From Pseudobacteriovorax antillogorgiicola (GTDB taxonomy: Bacteria > Bdellovibrionota_B > Oligoflexia > Oligoflexales > Oligoflexaceae): a stretch of 39,518 nucleotides of DNA. Positions 1-8,244 of this stretch are shown here, piece by piece. Position numbers and translations under genes: made by a program. Positions within the stretch are counted from its first letter, which is position 1; each line of letters begins with the position of its first letter. Below the pieces are notes generated by a model that was not told the DNA's origin, made no database searches, and saw only the letters and a list, made by a program, of their open reading frames with translations. Location of the stretch: positions 1 through 39,518 of the forward strand of contig NZ_FWZT01000036.1 in NCBI RefSeq assembly GCF_900177345.1, given 5' to 3'.

Positions 1-82
1 TTTTTGAAATTTTGTATTCCTAATTTTATCAGATTGAGGGCTTTTCTATGCCGTTTCGCTTAGTTCCAAATGTGCACAACTC

Positions 83-1459
83 TTAATACGTTATCCAAAC
101 ATCCTTTTTTATTTCGTATGGAAACTTCTTTTTCACGACTCGCTCAGCACTACTCCATGCCGAGCTATTATGTTGAAAAGCATAGAACGCATCATAGCCA
201 TGAACACCCACTCCCCAAAGGTTATTGGTGCTTACAATCGCAGAGTACGGCCCGATAGTACCCTTATAGGCAAAGCTATCTTTACCAGTTTCAATGATTT
301 CCATTGTTTCTGCACTGAAGTTGTTAGTTTGCCATAGACCCTCAAAGTTAAATCGAATACTTTGAATAGCTGTGGTTCGCCAGCCATAGCAACTGCTTGC
401 TGAAGAGTAGATATGAAGGCGATACTTGCTGAATCCGGATTTGACGCCTGAGTGTGCAATTTGATAGCTAGCTGGCAGCGAATAAACCTGATCTTTATTG
501 ACTGCGAAAACTGAATATATATAGTTTTTGTCACTCTCGGCTGACTGATCCACATATGATACCTGATTAGCGCCCATTATCGCGATGATAGTCGCCACAC
601 CAGCTTGATCACCCTCCCTATAGATTCTGCCAGCATTCAAGTGTAAATAATCATCCTCCTCACTTCTGGCAATAACGAAGCCACTGGTAGAAGCTCCCCC
701 ATTCGACCAACTCAAACTGATGCCATTTTCCTGTTCGGTAGCAATGAGATTAGTAGGTTGATTCGGCTTTGAATAGGCACTGAACCGCGGCACTCGTTTA
801 ACCATTGCCTCTTCGACCAAAGCTGGAACAGTCGTTGTCTTGGGATTATGGGCATGTTTCATAAGAATTTCGTGGGTGCCAACTGGAAGATGAGAGATTG
901 AGAATGACCCATCTTCAAGAGGAACATAGGTGCCAATCTTCGTACCTGGAAACTTCAGTTCCAATAGATTAAAAGGCGAAACCCCGCCCATCGCGATTTT
1001 TCCATGCAGTGATCCAGCTTTAGGAATCAGTAGATCACCCAAGTCTAAGCCATCCTCTGGGATTGACTTTGTCATTTTAATTCCATGATCGAAATGGGTT
1101 TCTGAATTATCTCCTAAGAGTCCTGTGATGATAACGTCATGTTCCCCAGTAGGAATTCCCTTGATAGTAAAAGTTTCATGGTCGAGAGTTTCTGCAATAA
1201 GGGTATTTTCGGATCCAACCACATACGCATCAATGTTCTTTAGTTTCTGATCTTTATTAATCTTAAAGGTCAAGTAACCTGCTGATACTGGTACCGAGGC
1301 TTTCGCTAGCTCCTCGTTTAAATCTTTCAAGTCGTCTGTTTTTGCCTTAAACTGTTCTGTCGACTCGCCAACAATATCACCTCCAGCAGAAGATTCCTCA
1401 GATGCAGGAGGATCACATGCTATGGAAAGCAATAATTGTACGGCGAGTAGAATTCTCAT
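83..1459 (-). CDS. Lipoprotein with fibronectin type III-like domain
   Basis: The 458-residue product starts with a lipoprotein signal ending in the lipobox LSIAC (Cys15), so it should be a membrane-anchored envelope protein. After an acidic linker, residues ~60-220 contain repeated short beta-rich segments with phrases typical of carboxypeptidase-regulatory or transthyretin-like folds (GIPTGEHDVIITG, LPVGTHEILMK). Residues ~233-336 look like an FN3 module (start 'QPTNLIATEQENGISLSW', then 'FVIARSEED' and 'YIYSVFAVNKD'). The C-terminal ~110 residues are rich in Trp, Tyr and Ser and unassigned. It is transcribed alone and divergent from the small exported protein at 1779. No enzymatic motif was seen. 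An adhesin or surface-binding role is inference only. Confidence 0.75.
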   Translation of the reverse strand: MRILLAVQLLLSIACDPPASEESSAGGDIVGESTEQFKAKTDDLKDLNEELAKASVPVSAGYLTFKINKDQKLKNIDAYVVGSENTLIAETLDHETFTIKGIPTGEHDVIITGLLGDNSETHFDHGIKMTKSIPEDGLDLGDLLIPKAGSLHGKIAMGGVSPFNLLELKFPGTKIGTYVPLEDGSFSISHLPVGTHEILMKHAHNPKTTTVPALVEEAMVKRVPRFSAYSKPNQPTNLIATEQENGISLSWSNGGASTSGFVIARSEEDDYLHLNAGRIYREGDQAGVATIIAIMGANQVSYVDQSAESDKNYIYSVFAVNKDQVYSLPASYQIAHSGVKSGFSKYRLHIYSSASSCYGWRTTAIQSIRFNFEGLWQTNNFSAETMEIIETGKDSFAYKGTIGPYSAIVSTNNLWGVGVHGYDAFYAFQHNSSAWSSAERVVKKKFPYEIKKDVWITY

Positions 1460-1778
1460 GGTAACCTTCTGCTGGATGAATTAGAAACTTAACGGTAAAA
1501 TCACGGGAATGGTTCACTAAGCTCCATTTCTAGCGTATTTACAGAGGCTTAATCTCCATCGTTTAGGCTCAAGAATGTGATTCATTGTGTCAATCTTCAC
1601 AGCATGCAGGATCGGTAGGGAGCTATCCTATTAATGTAGCTTATCTTCTCAACCTTATTTGACGAAACTTTTAAGATTTTCAAATTACAATATTCAAGAA
1701 TTCCTAGGTCAGATTTTGACAAGGGTTCGACCAAGAAATTACTATAGTATAAGAATTAATTTTTTCTTTGGAGCCCCT
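1460..1778. promoter_or_regulatory. Divergent intergenic region with promoter at 1716-1745
   Basis: This 319-base stretch separates two divergent genes. For the rightward gene there is a good sigma70-like promoter: TTGACA at 1716-1721, an 18-base spacer and TACTAT at 1740-1745. A Shine-Dalgarno GGAG at 1770-1773 lies five bases before the ATG at 1779. I saw no convincing promoter for the leftward lipoprotein gene and no further gene here. Confidence 0.5.
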
Positions 1779-2078
1779 ATGATTCGGTGCCTGATTGCAT
1801 TGTCATGCCTGGTATCTGCATCTGCCTTCGGCAGTAAGAAGTTTGAAGACCGCAAGGCAAGAATGATTGACCACCTTACCCAAAAAATCGGTCATTTCGA
1901 GGAAGCCAAAACATGTGCAGAAAGCGCTGCAGACAAGGCTGCGTTAAAAGCCTGCCGAAAAGCTCTCAAAGACGCAAATAAGGCTCTTAAAGCTAGTCGC
2001 AAGGCAGATAAGATGAAACGGATGGAAGCTAAAGATAAGAAAGATGAAGAGCCTACGGACAAACCTGAGGAGGAGTAA
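1779..2078 (+). CDS. Small exported lysine/alanine-rich protein
   Basis: The ATG at 1779 is chosen over upstream starts because GGAG precedes it by five bases and because it puts a clean signal peptide at the N-terminus (MIRCLIALSCLVSASAFG). The 99-residue precursor is followed by a highly charged, Lys/Ala/Glu-rich, probably helical mature part with two cysteines (CAESAADKAALKACRK) and an acidic tail EEPTDKPEEE. No family is recognised. The stop codon lies in the loop of a small hairpin (GAGGAG-taat-CTCCTC, 2070-2085) that could help end the transcript. The mature part looks like a helical periplasmic or secreted protein, but function is unknown. Confidence 0.65.
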   Translation: MIRCLIALSCLVSASAFGSKKFEDRKARMIDHLTQKIGHFEEAKTCAESAADKAALKACRKALKDANKALKASRKADKMKRMEAKDKKDEEPTDKPEEE

Positions 2079-2197
2079 TCTCCTCGTGGTTAGTCAGGCA
2101 AATTCTCCTTTAGTTCAAAACGATTATTGATTGAGAAAATTGCGAATGCCGATGCGGCGGGGGACAGCGTCACCACCTAAGGTTGCTTGTTAAAGCA

Positions 2198-2566
2198 TCA
2201 GGCTACGTCATCAAACAGGTGATCAACCAATTCCTTGAACCGTCCATTCTTAAGCAAATCAGTTTTTCCCACCACTTGAGTTCCCTCTGGTAAGTAAGGA
2301 ACCACATCAGATGGACTAAAGCCCGTAAGTATCACGCAAGGGACACTCAGATCTTTACAGAAGTGAGCTAGCGTACCTCCGTCTCCACCTTCCATACGAT
2401 AATCCGATAGAACAAGGTTTGGCTCTTGGTCCTCGATGAGACGCATCGCCTCATAGCCGGATTGTGAGAAGACAAATTCGTAATCAGGAAGGGAGCGTTC
2501 AATGACAAATTTGAACGTTTCAATGATCTCTGTCTCATTATCGACGAATAATATTTTCCTACTCAT
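2198..2566 (-). CDS. Stand-alone CheY-like response regulator receiver
   Basis: The 122 residues cover one receiver domain and nothing else. The acidic pocket is present (Asp9 in FVDNETE), with phospho-acceptor Asp55 (VLSDYRM), the switch Thr81 (VILTGF) and the conserved Lys101 (VVGKTD). With no DNA-binding or enzymatic output domain, it must act by protein contact, as CheY or Spo0F-type proteins do. No histidine kinase gene lies nearby, so its partner is elsewhere in the genome. It has its own transcription unit, upstream in the same direction as nothing obvious. The family assignment is firm; the pathway is unknown. Confidence 0.9.
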   Translation of the reverse strand: MSRKILFVDNETEIIETFKFVIERSLPDYEFVFSQSGYEAMRLIEDQEPNLVLSDYRMEGGDGGTLAHFCKDLSVPCVILTGFSPSDVVPYLPEGTQVVGKTDLLKNGRFKELVDHLFDDVA

Positions 2567-2731
2567 AAGAAACCTACTTCTAGCAAATCAAAATACACTC
2601 GTTCCGTGCATATGTCTCTCTAGGTTTCGGAATGCCCTGGCGAAAAATTAGATTCTTCGTCCGCCTGGATGATAGCTTCAATCATTCCAATCGCTTAAAA
2701 TAGTTCGGAAAATGGGGTAACGACGTAAACT

Positions 2732-2760
2732 AAAAGAGGCTCTAGCGATTGCCAAGAGCC
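2732..2760 (-). terminator. Intrinsic terminator of the golvesin-domain lipoprotein gene
   Basis: On the minus strand the hairpin GGCTCT-11-base loop-AGAGCC (2738-2760) is followed by TCTTTTAG, giving a stem with a U-rich tail 29 bases beyond the stop codon of the gene ending at 2789. Confidence 0.65.
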
Positions 2761-2788
2761 CCGGATATTCTTCATTAGCTTGTTCTAA

Positions 2789-4138
2789 TTAGTCAATCTT
2801 AACAAATTTCACTGAATCAGCGATGATATAACCATTGGTATGCTTATCCCGCCTTAGGACTAGGGCACCATGCTTGAAACTCTGACCCTGATCGAAATAG
2901 AAGGACGAAGTCTCAACTCCCTTTCGGCTGTGAACTAATTTCAGCCAGCCGTCTTCGGTCTTTCCAGCATCGGTGCTCTGATCAACGCGTATCGCATAAC
3001 GCTTCACCTTATCGGCAGCTGCATCGTAGGAGCGTACCACGTAGAGCGGGCTTCCACGATTCCCATGAGAGGTGAATTTTACATAGATCTCGTAGTTTCC
3101 TGCTTCAGCGAAGCGAGGGGCATAGCGCACATTCTTACGTTCTTCTTCACTTTGGAGAGACATTCCGTTCATATCGTGGATATAAAAGTCTCCGTCATAC
3201 CCAGCTACAGCCGTGCTGACCTTCCAATCCCCTTTCTTACGGACATGCTCCCAGTTTGTCGTGTCCAGTGTGATGGGTGACTCCTGCGCCATGTGATTAT
3301 CAGGCAAAGTCGCACCAACCCATTCGATTGTCATACCATCAGCAATCACGTAACCATTAGATTTCTGGTTAGCAACAACACGAACTTTCTGCCATCGGTT
3401 CAACACATGCTTGGGATCAAGATCAACGTTCTTGTGAAAGTAGTAGGTACCAATGTAGTTACCTTCTTCCTGGGTGTATCTTTGGTTGACAGTTACAGTT
3501 TTCCCCGTTCTCTTGAGTTCGCCTTCGTCATCATATTTTGCTGATACAATGCGAATCTTAGCATTCGTTGCTCGGTTCGGGTGCGCAGTCCAATGAGCTT
3601 TCACTGTATAGAAACCCGAAGCTTCAATTCGTTGATTCAGCTTAAACACCACACTTTTCTTCTCACCATCGTAAAGGCTATGATGATACCCTTCGTTGGT
3701 GTAACCAGCAATCACTCGGGAATATTTCCACTCACCACGCTTAACCGCTTCATCTTCGTCTATAGAAAAAACCTTGGTCTCCGGCTCTTCTGCTTCAGCA
3801 GAGGCAGCTGCCACTTGAGGGACAGTTGCGTCTTCTTCTACCTCTTCTTCACCATAAATTTCAATTGCGTCTTCTTCCGACTCTTCTTCAGCTGCCAGCG
3901 TATCTTGCTCTGTTTGCGTGTCTTCTGGGTCAATTGGATCTAAATCCTCCGAGTTGTTGCCACCTGATTGGCCTTCGGTATTTTGAAGAAGCTGATCTTC
4001 ACCGATCGGAGATTCTGAACCCTTAACAGAGGCGATATCGAGAACCTCCTGGCCACCCGATGCCGAGCTCTTCTTACAGCCCCAGAAAATTACAAGGCTG
4101 AACATAAATAGAAAAAGTGAGAGTTTTTGAGATTTCAA
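2789..4138 (-). CDS. Lipoprotein with two golvesin/xanthan lyase-like binding domains
   Basis: A lipobox (VIFWGC, Cys21) is followed by a long acidic, low-complexity linker (~30-130) rich in Glu and Asp, then two related beta-domains at ~134-278 and ~299-449. Both repeats start with a GEWK/GDWK phrase, then a VAGY-x-G-type motif, then H-x-NR, and end in 'SNGYVIADGMTIEWV' or 'TNGYIIADSVKFVKI'. This pattern is typical of the golvesin C-terminal/Xly carbohydrate-binding-like family that decorates extracellular enzymes. No catalytic domain is present, so the product is best read as a surface-anchored binding protein. Its ligand is unknown; carbohydrate is inferred from the family. A hairpin terminator follows the gene. 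Confidence 0.8.
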   Translation of the reverse strand: MKSQKLSLFLFMFSLVIFWGCKKSSASGGQEVLDIASVKGSESPIGEDQLLQNTEGQSGGNNSEDLDPIDPEDTQTEQDTLAAEEESEEDAIEIYGEEEVEEDATVPQVAAASAEAEEPETKVFSIDEDEAVKRGEWKYSRVIAGYTNEGYHHSLYDGEKKSVVFKLNQRIEASGFYTVKAHWTAHPNRATNAKIRIVSAKYDDEGELKRTGKTVTVNQRYTQEEGNYIGTYYFHKNVDLDPKHVLNRWQKVRVVANQKSNGYVIADGMTIEWVGATLPDNHMAQESPITLDTTNWEHVRKKGDWKVSTAVAGYDGDFYIHDMNGMSLQSEEERKNVRYAPRFAEAGNYEIYVKFTSHGNRGSPLYVVRSYDAAADKVKRYAIRVDQSTDAGKTEDGWLKLVHSRKGVETSSFYFDQGQSFKHGALVLRRDKHTNGYIIADSVKFVKID

Positions 4139-4358
4139 GGCGCTTCCCTTTCAAGCTAATCAAATCCACTAGGTAATTATTGATTAATCCTTGAAGGGCA
4201 CTGTTGGTCCGAACCAAGCGGTGCTACATACCGTTACGGAAATTTTCTCGCTGTGGGTAAGAAAATCTTATTTCTTATTTAATTTTGGGATTTTATAAAG
4301 TTATTTACCGGCGTAAGACTTTTCCAAGGCCTACCCTGAAAGGGCAGACCCTAAAATT

Positions 4359-5444
4359 TTATGTCGCAGAAGGGTAATCTGTATAACCCTTTTCATCTCC
4401 TCCGTAGAAAGTATTCTGGTCTGGTTCCGCGAGAGCGATATCGTTGGCAAAGCGCTCGGGTAAGTCAGGATTTGAAATGAATGGTCGGCCGTAGGCTATA
4501 GCATCAGCGAGCCCTAACTTAAGCCGTTCTTCACCAGATTCTGCTGTGTAGCCGCCATTCGCAATATAGGTTCCGGTGTAGAGCTGCTTTAAATTTTTCA
4601 CCATCTCTTGAGCCGTCTTATCCTCTGGAAATCCTGGGAATTGCTCAACTACATGGAGGTAAGCTAAATCCTTCTTATTGAGAGCTTTGTAGAGATAAGT
4701 ATAGGTTTCCTCAGCTTTCTCGTCGTTTATCCCGTTGAATTTTCCCGTCGGCGAAAGTCTTAGACCAACTCGACTAGCCCCATAAACGCCGATTACGGCA
4801 TCGAGGACCTCTATCAAGAAACGAGATTTATTCTCGGCACTTCCTCCGTATTCATCCTGCCTCTGATTCGAGTTACTTGCCAGAAACTGGTTGATCAGAT
4901 ATCCATTCGCACCGTGGACTTCGACTCCGTCAAAGCCTGCTGCCTTGCATAGTTCTGCAGCATGTTTGTATTGCTCAACGATAGTTGCAATCTCATCGTT
5001 TCGAATCTCTCTTGGCTCCGATACATCTACAAAGCCCTCTTTGGCAAAAGTCTGCGCTTCAGCTCGAATCGCCGACGGAGCCAAAGGCCTTTCCCCTTCC
5101 GGCAGCAAGCTCACGTGACTGATTCGCCCAACGTGCCAAAGCTGAAGGAATACTTTCCCACCTCGATCATGGATACCCTCAACGACCTTCTTCCAAGCCG
5201 TCTGGTGTCGTTCGTTATAGATACCAGGGGTGTCAAGATAACCTTTACCCAAGGGACTAACCTGAGTTGCTTCCGTCACAATTAATCCGGCGCTCGCTCG
5301 CTGCTGATAGTAGGTGACCGCCATATCCTTTGGAGTCCCATCTTCGTGGGCGCGGTTGCGTGTTAAAGGAGCCATAAACACCCGATTTTTTGCTTCAATG
5401 TCGCCAAACTTAATAGGCTTGAGCAGTTCGTTTACTTGCGCCAT
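4359..5444 (-). CDS. Old Yellow Enzyme family alkene reductase (NemA-like)
   Basis: This is an FMN-dependent TIM-barrel flavoenzyme that reduces activated C=C bonds or nitro-esters with NAD(P)H. The N-terminal LLKPIKFGDIEAKNR and PLTRNRA are typical, as is LWHVGRISH. The substrate-binding/proton-donor motif HGANGYLINQFL (His177, Asn180, Tyr182 from this start) is intact. NQRQDEYGGS and the FMN-phosphate region YGRPFISNPDL also match, and the length (~361) is normal. The ATG at 5444 lies ten bases from AGGAG. The ATG three codons upstream (5453) leaves only one base after the same AGGAG, so the inner start is preferred. It appears monocistronic. Confidence 0.93.
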   Translation of the reverse strand: MAQVNELLKPIKFGDIEAKNRVFMAPLTRNRAHEDGTPKDMAVTYYQQRASAGLIVTEATQVSPLGKGYLDTPGIYNERHQTAWKKVVEGIHDRGGKVFLQLWHVGRISHVSLLPEGERPLAPSAIRAEAQTFAKEGFVDVSEPREIRNDEIATIVEQYKHAAELCKAAGFDGVEVHGANGYLINQFLASNSNQRQDEYGGSAENKSRFLIEVLDAVIGVYGASRVGLRLSPTGKFNGINDEKAEETYTYLYKALNKKDLAYLHVVEQFPGFPEDKTAQEMVKNLKQLYTGTYIANGGYTAESGEERLKLGLADAIAYGRPFISNPDLPERFANDIALAEPDQNTFYGGDEKGYTDYPSAT

Positions 5445-5580
5445 GTCGGTCATTCTCCTAAGCTAGTTTTGTTTTGGCACTCCCACGAATGCCAATACGC
5501 AGCATAACGAAGAACCAGAGGGATGCGACGAAGCAAATTATTGCAGTGAACTTATGGATAACTCATGTCAATCGATAAAG

Positions 5581-5605
5581 AGCCAAGACGCCTCGCGTCT
5601 TGGCT
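5581..5605 (-). terminator. Strong hairpin terminator after the baeRF gene
   Basis: A perfect 11-bp stem (AGCCAAGACGC / GCGTCTTGGCT) with loop CTC lies 28 bases beyond the stop at 5633. On the minus strand it is followed by CTTTATC, a short U-rich tail. Confidence 0.75.
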
Positions 5606-5632
5606 TCAGGTCGTCGAAGAGGATCTAGAGGG

Positions 5633-6715
5633 CTACCAGCGATAAATCGCTGAGTATTGTGGTTGGGAGGGGTCGCTTTCGTGATCGATAAAAAGCACTC
5701 GGCCTTGATAAGAATGAATGACTTGGGCGATATCGTCTAGGATGCAATCTTCCGCTACTTGTTGATTCGGACGAGCAACTCGAATCGCTCCGGTCTGCCG
5801 ATCAAATCGTCCCCAGATCTGAGTACTACTGTTGATGATCAGAGTTTCCACACGACCATTCACTGCGGCTCTGGCAATATCAGCAAGATCCCGCGAACCA
5901 AGCTTGCCGTGAGCATCGAGCGTTAATGACGAAGCCATAGCACTTTCCTGACGACGAATCTGCATTCTTAAAATTTCGGACACTTCGGTTTGAATTTGCT
6001 CCAAACAAGGACTGATTTCCGAATCGTAGAAAACATTTGCTCCGTAGGAAGACTCAAGCTCCTTGGCCAGACGCTGGCGCAGAACTTTCGAACCTAGAAT
6101 AGCAATGTTACGTCGATAGAGACTCTCCATTTGACTCAACTCAAGTGCTTTGGTTTTGATGAATCGTTCGTGGAGTTGCTTGGATCGTAGACGATTTCCA
6201 ACGAGACCAAGGCGACGAAGGCCATCGACGCTATCAAGATCATTAATAAATCGATGCTGCCGATGAATACCTCCGTCATCAAGTAGAAAACTTGTGATCT
6301 GCTGTGCTGTGACCATCACCACCAATGCGTTCAGATTGGTGATTGAGCACCTCAGAAGGGGCTTAACGTGGAAGCTATCTGCAACTACGGTTAGTTCCGG
6401 TGGCACTTCGTTGAGAATCACCCGACTCACCCGATCCTTAAAGCCGAAGAGGCCAAGGCCGCGATCGAATTCCCGAGACTTGACATTTTTATAAGCATTT
6501 TCAAGTTGCTCTAAGAAACCCTTAGCTTCGTCAGGTGATAAAACTGTTTCGAGAAGATCGCGGGCTTTGTCCATCTGCCGTCGAAAACGTTTGCTAACCC
6601 GTTCCCTAGGCTCAGAAAATTTTGCTGGTATGTATAAACTAACGTAAACTCCATCGGAGGGTACGTTCTGTAATTCTTCGAGAATGCGAGTCATGGAATT
6701 TTTAATTGGTATCAC
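5633..6715 (-). CDS. baeRF family protein (eRF1/Pelota-like)
   Basis: The 360 residues resemble the bacterial archaeo-eukaryotic release factor families. The N-terminal 'GVYVSLYIPAKFSEP' and the mid-domain 'SFHVKPLLR' match the usual baeRF signatures. The C-terminal ~90 residues (LADIARAAVNGRVETLIIN ... ILDDIAQVIHSYQGRVLFI) have the eRF1 domain 3/Pelota pattern. Such proteins are proposed to act on ribosomes, in translation quality control, but most are uncharacterised. No GGQ motif was seen. The GTG at 6715 has GAGG eight bases upstream; the next ATG (residue 8) lacks a good ribosome site. A strong terminator follows. The family is fairly sure; the exact subfamily (3 or 11 type) is not. Confidence 0.72.
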   Translation of the reverse strand: MIPIKNSMTRILEELQNVPSDGVYVSLYIPAKFSEPRERVSKRFRRQMDKARDLLETVLSPDEAKGFLEQLENAYKNVKSREFDRGLGLFGFKDRVSRVILNEVPPELTVVADSFHVKPLLRCSITNLNALVVMVTAQQITSFLLDDGGIHRQHRFINDLDSVDGLRRLGLVGNRLRSKQLHERFIKTKALELSQMESLYRRNIAILGSKVLRQRLAKELESSYGANVFYDSEISPCLEQIQTEVSEILRMQIRRQESAMASSLTLDAHGKLGSRDLADIARAAVNGRVETLIINSSTQIWGRFDRQTGAIRVARPNQQVAEDCILDDIAQVIHSYQGRVLFIDHESDPSQPQYSAIYRW

Positions 6716-6829
6716 CTTAATGACCTCGTTCTGTAGTACTCTTTTTACCCCTTATTTTACGGTTAATTCGCTTAAACTTTAAAATAGATAATATTTCCAT
6801 TTGCTATCGATTTTATAAATTACTTGAAG

Positions 6830-7723
6830 TCAGCTTGCAGCTGGTCGGAAAGAATTTATAATCGCCTTGGCAATGGGGTTGTGTACCAGTCGATGAGTCG
6901 AAATTAGCCAGAGACTTTCGTGACAGATAGGAGTTTCACTCAAGCGAATTAGCTGCCCCTGCTTAAGCTCTTCGGCTACTGATAACAAGGGTAATGCTGT
7001 GAAACCATGCCCATCAAGAACGAGCATCTTTTGCAGCTCTAAATCGTCGACCTCGGCAACAACGGTGGGATGGATATTCTTAATTCGAAAATGATCGATG
7101 ATGTCTTGGCGAAGAGGACTATTGTGCCCAGGCAGGATCATAGGCTGGTTATTGAAGGAGCGCGGTAAATCTGCCTTCAGATGCATGCTTTCAGGAGTCG
7201 TCACAAAAACAACAGCCAATTCCCCCACTAGCTTTGCATGAAAGCGAGAGTTCTTGCCTTCTGTAGGAGGGCGCTCGTTGGCTAATATAAGATCGATCTC
7301 GTGCCGCTCGAGACGACTTAGAAGTGTTGAGAGTGATTCCTCAATCATTCCAATTTTAGAACCATGATCTCGGCTGGCGATCTTCACAAGATCACGGCTG
7401 AGAGTTTTCGGTATCGAGTCCATCACCCCGATTCTAATGGAGACTCTTAGGGAGTCTTCGAAACGACTCAAAGACTCCCTAAGTTCTTCCCCAAGAGAGA
7501 AGATTTCGTGAGCGTAGTCGAACACACGGTGACCAACATCGGTAAGCGTAAGCTTACGATTCTTACGTTCAAACAACTTATATCCAATGGACTCCTCGAA
7601 TTGCTTAAGCTGAGCACTTAAGGTCGACTGTGCAAGCTTCAGCTTTTGAGTAGCTTCGGTTACCGACCCCTCGCTAGCTATGGTGTAAAAGTAGAACAGG
7701 TGATGATAATTGAGCCATTGCAT
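6830..7723 (-). CDS. NhaR-like LysR family transcriptional regulator
   Basis: The N-terminal winged helix-turn-helix (~1-60: LNYHHLFYFYTIASEGSV, then LKLAQSTLSAQLKQFEESIG) and the following effector-binding domain make this a full-length LysR regulator of ~297 residues. The opening 'NYHHLFYFY ... EGSV' is very like NhaR, the Na+-responsive activator of sodium/proton antiport in enterobacteria. It sits divergent to a complete mrp Na+/H+ antiporter operon, which fits the same job by inference. The ATG at 7723 follows TTGGA by seven bases. A TTG four codons upstream (7735) is possible but has a weaker site. An 18-base palindrome lies 20 bases upstream of the start. Confidence 0.85.
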   Translation of the reverse strand: MQWLNYHHLFYFYTIASEGSVTEATQKLKLAQSTLSAQLKQFEESIGYKLFERKNRKLTLTDVGHRVFDYAHEIFSLGEELRESLSRFEDSLRVSIRIGVMDSIPKTLSRDLVKIASRDHGSKIGMIEESLSTLLSRLERHEIDLILANERPPTEGKNSRFHAKLVGELAVVFVTTPESMHLKADLPRSFNNQPMILPGHNSPLRQDIIDHFRIKNIHPTVVAEVDDLELQKMLVLDGHGFTALPLLSVAEELKQGQLIRLSETPICHESLWLISTHRLVHNPIAKAIINSFRPAAS

Positions 7724-7742
7724 ATAAAAATCCAAGAAAGCG

Positions 7743-7760
7743 ATAGACCCAGGGGTCTAT
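7743..7760. promoter_or_regulatory. Perfect 18-base palindrome upstream of the LysR gene
   Basis: ATAGACCC-AG-GGGTCTAT is a perfect 8-bp inverted repeat with a two-base centre. It lies between the stop of the 37-residue peptide gene and the LysR start. It could be a dimer-binding operator or, as RNA, a short attenuator hairpin between the two minus-strand genes. The two-base loop favours the DNA-site reading. Confidence 0.45.
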
Positions 7761-7764
7761 TCTG

Positions 7765-7878
7765 TTAATCCAAGCCTACGATTAGAGCCTTGTACATAAA
7801 AACTGTAAATGCGATACCCATCATGATTGCACTGACTCTACCTACGGTTCGTATAGTTTTTTGTAGCTGTTTACTCAT
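7765..7878 (-). CDS. 37-residue single-span membrane peptide
   Basis: An ATG at 7878 with AGAGG six bases upstream opens a 37-codon frame ending TAA at 7765. The product starts MSKQLQKTIRTVGRVSAI, a basic amphipathic N-terminus. It continues into one hydrophobic segment (IMMGIAFTVFMYKALIVG), so it is probably an inner-membrane peptide with Lys/Arg-rich side inside. It is upstream of and co-directional with the NhaR-like regulator, 42 bases away, and divergent from mrpA. No family is recognised. The good ribosome site and the coding-like composition support a real gene; a role with the antiporter is inference. Confidence 0.55.
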   Translation of the reverse strand: MSKQLQKTIRTVGRVSAIMMGIAFTVFMYKALIVGLD

Positions 7879-8244
7879 GGCTGCCCTCTTAAGGTTTGTT
7901 GAGACATCTCTATTCTCGGTGCACATGAGATAAATGTTAAATCGATAATTAACCTATTTTATATCGATCTAAACGAATTATATCAATACGAGTCGAAAAG
8001 TCAGCCAGAAATCCAAAGCAATAGTAGCAGATTTGAGCGTTACTTTCAGAGGCAAGCCATTAAAACTGCTACATATAGTAGCGCCAAGGGAAAAACCTTG
8101 CATCCATGACGTAAAAGTGGCTTAATTCTATTTAATCGATGTTGTTTTATAATATTATCTATTTTTTAGAATTATAGACTTCACCGATACTAGCTGGATC
8201 AGCAGCCAAGAGCTGCGCGTCGTTGGAACAAGAAGGATGGGTTC
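7879..8244. promoter_or_regulatory. Divergent control region between the LysR unit and mrpA
   Basis: This 366-base AT-rich stretch holds no gene I can support. Two ATCGAT palindromes occur at 7941-7946 and 7963-7968, 16 bases apart, and a third at 8135-8140. A TATAAT at 8148-8153 is the best -10 for mrp, with no good -35 at the right distance, which would suit an activator-dependent promoter. AAGGA stands seven bases before the mrpA ATG. A LysR site here is plausible but not proven. Confidence 0.4.

Noticed and set aside
3065-4026. Several plus-strand frames inside the golvesin lipoprotein gene
   Set aside because: They are antisense shadows of a strongly supported coding frame and lack ribosome sites.
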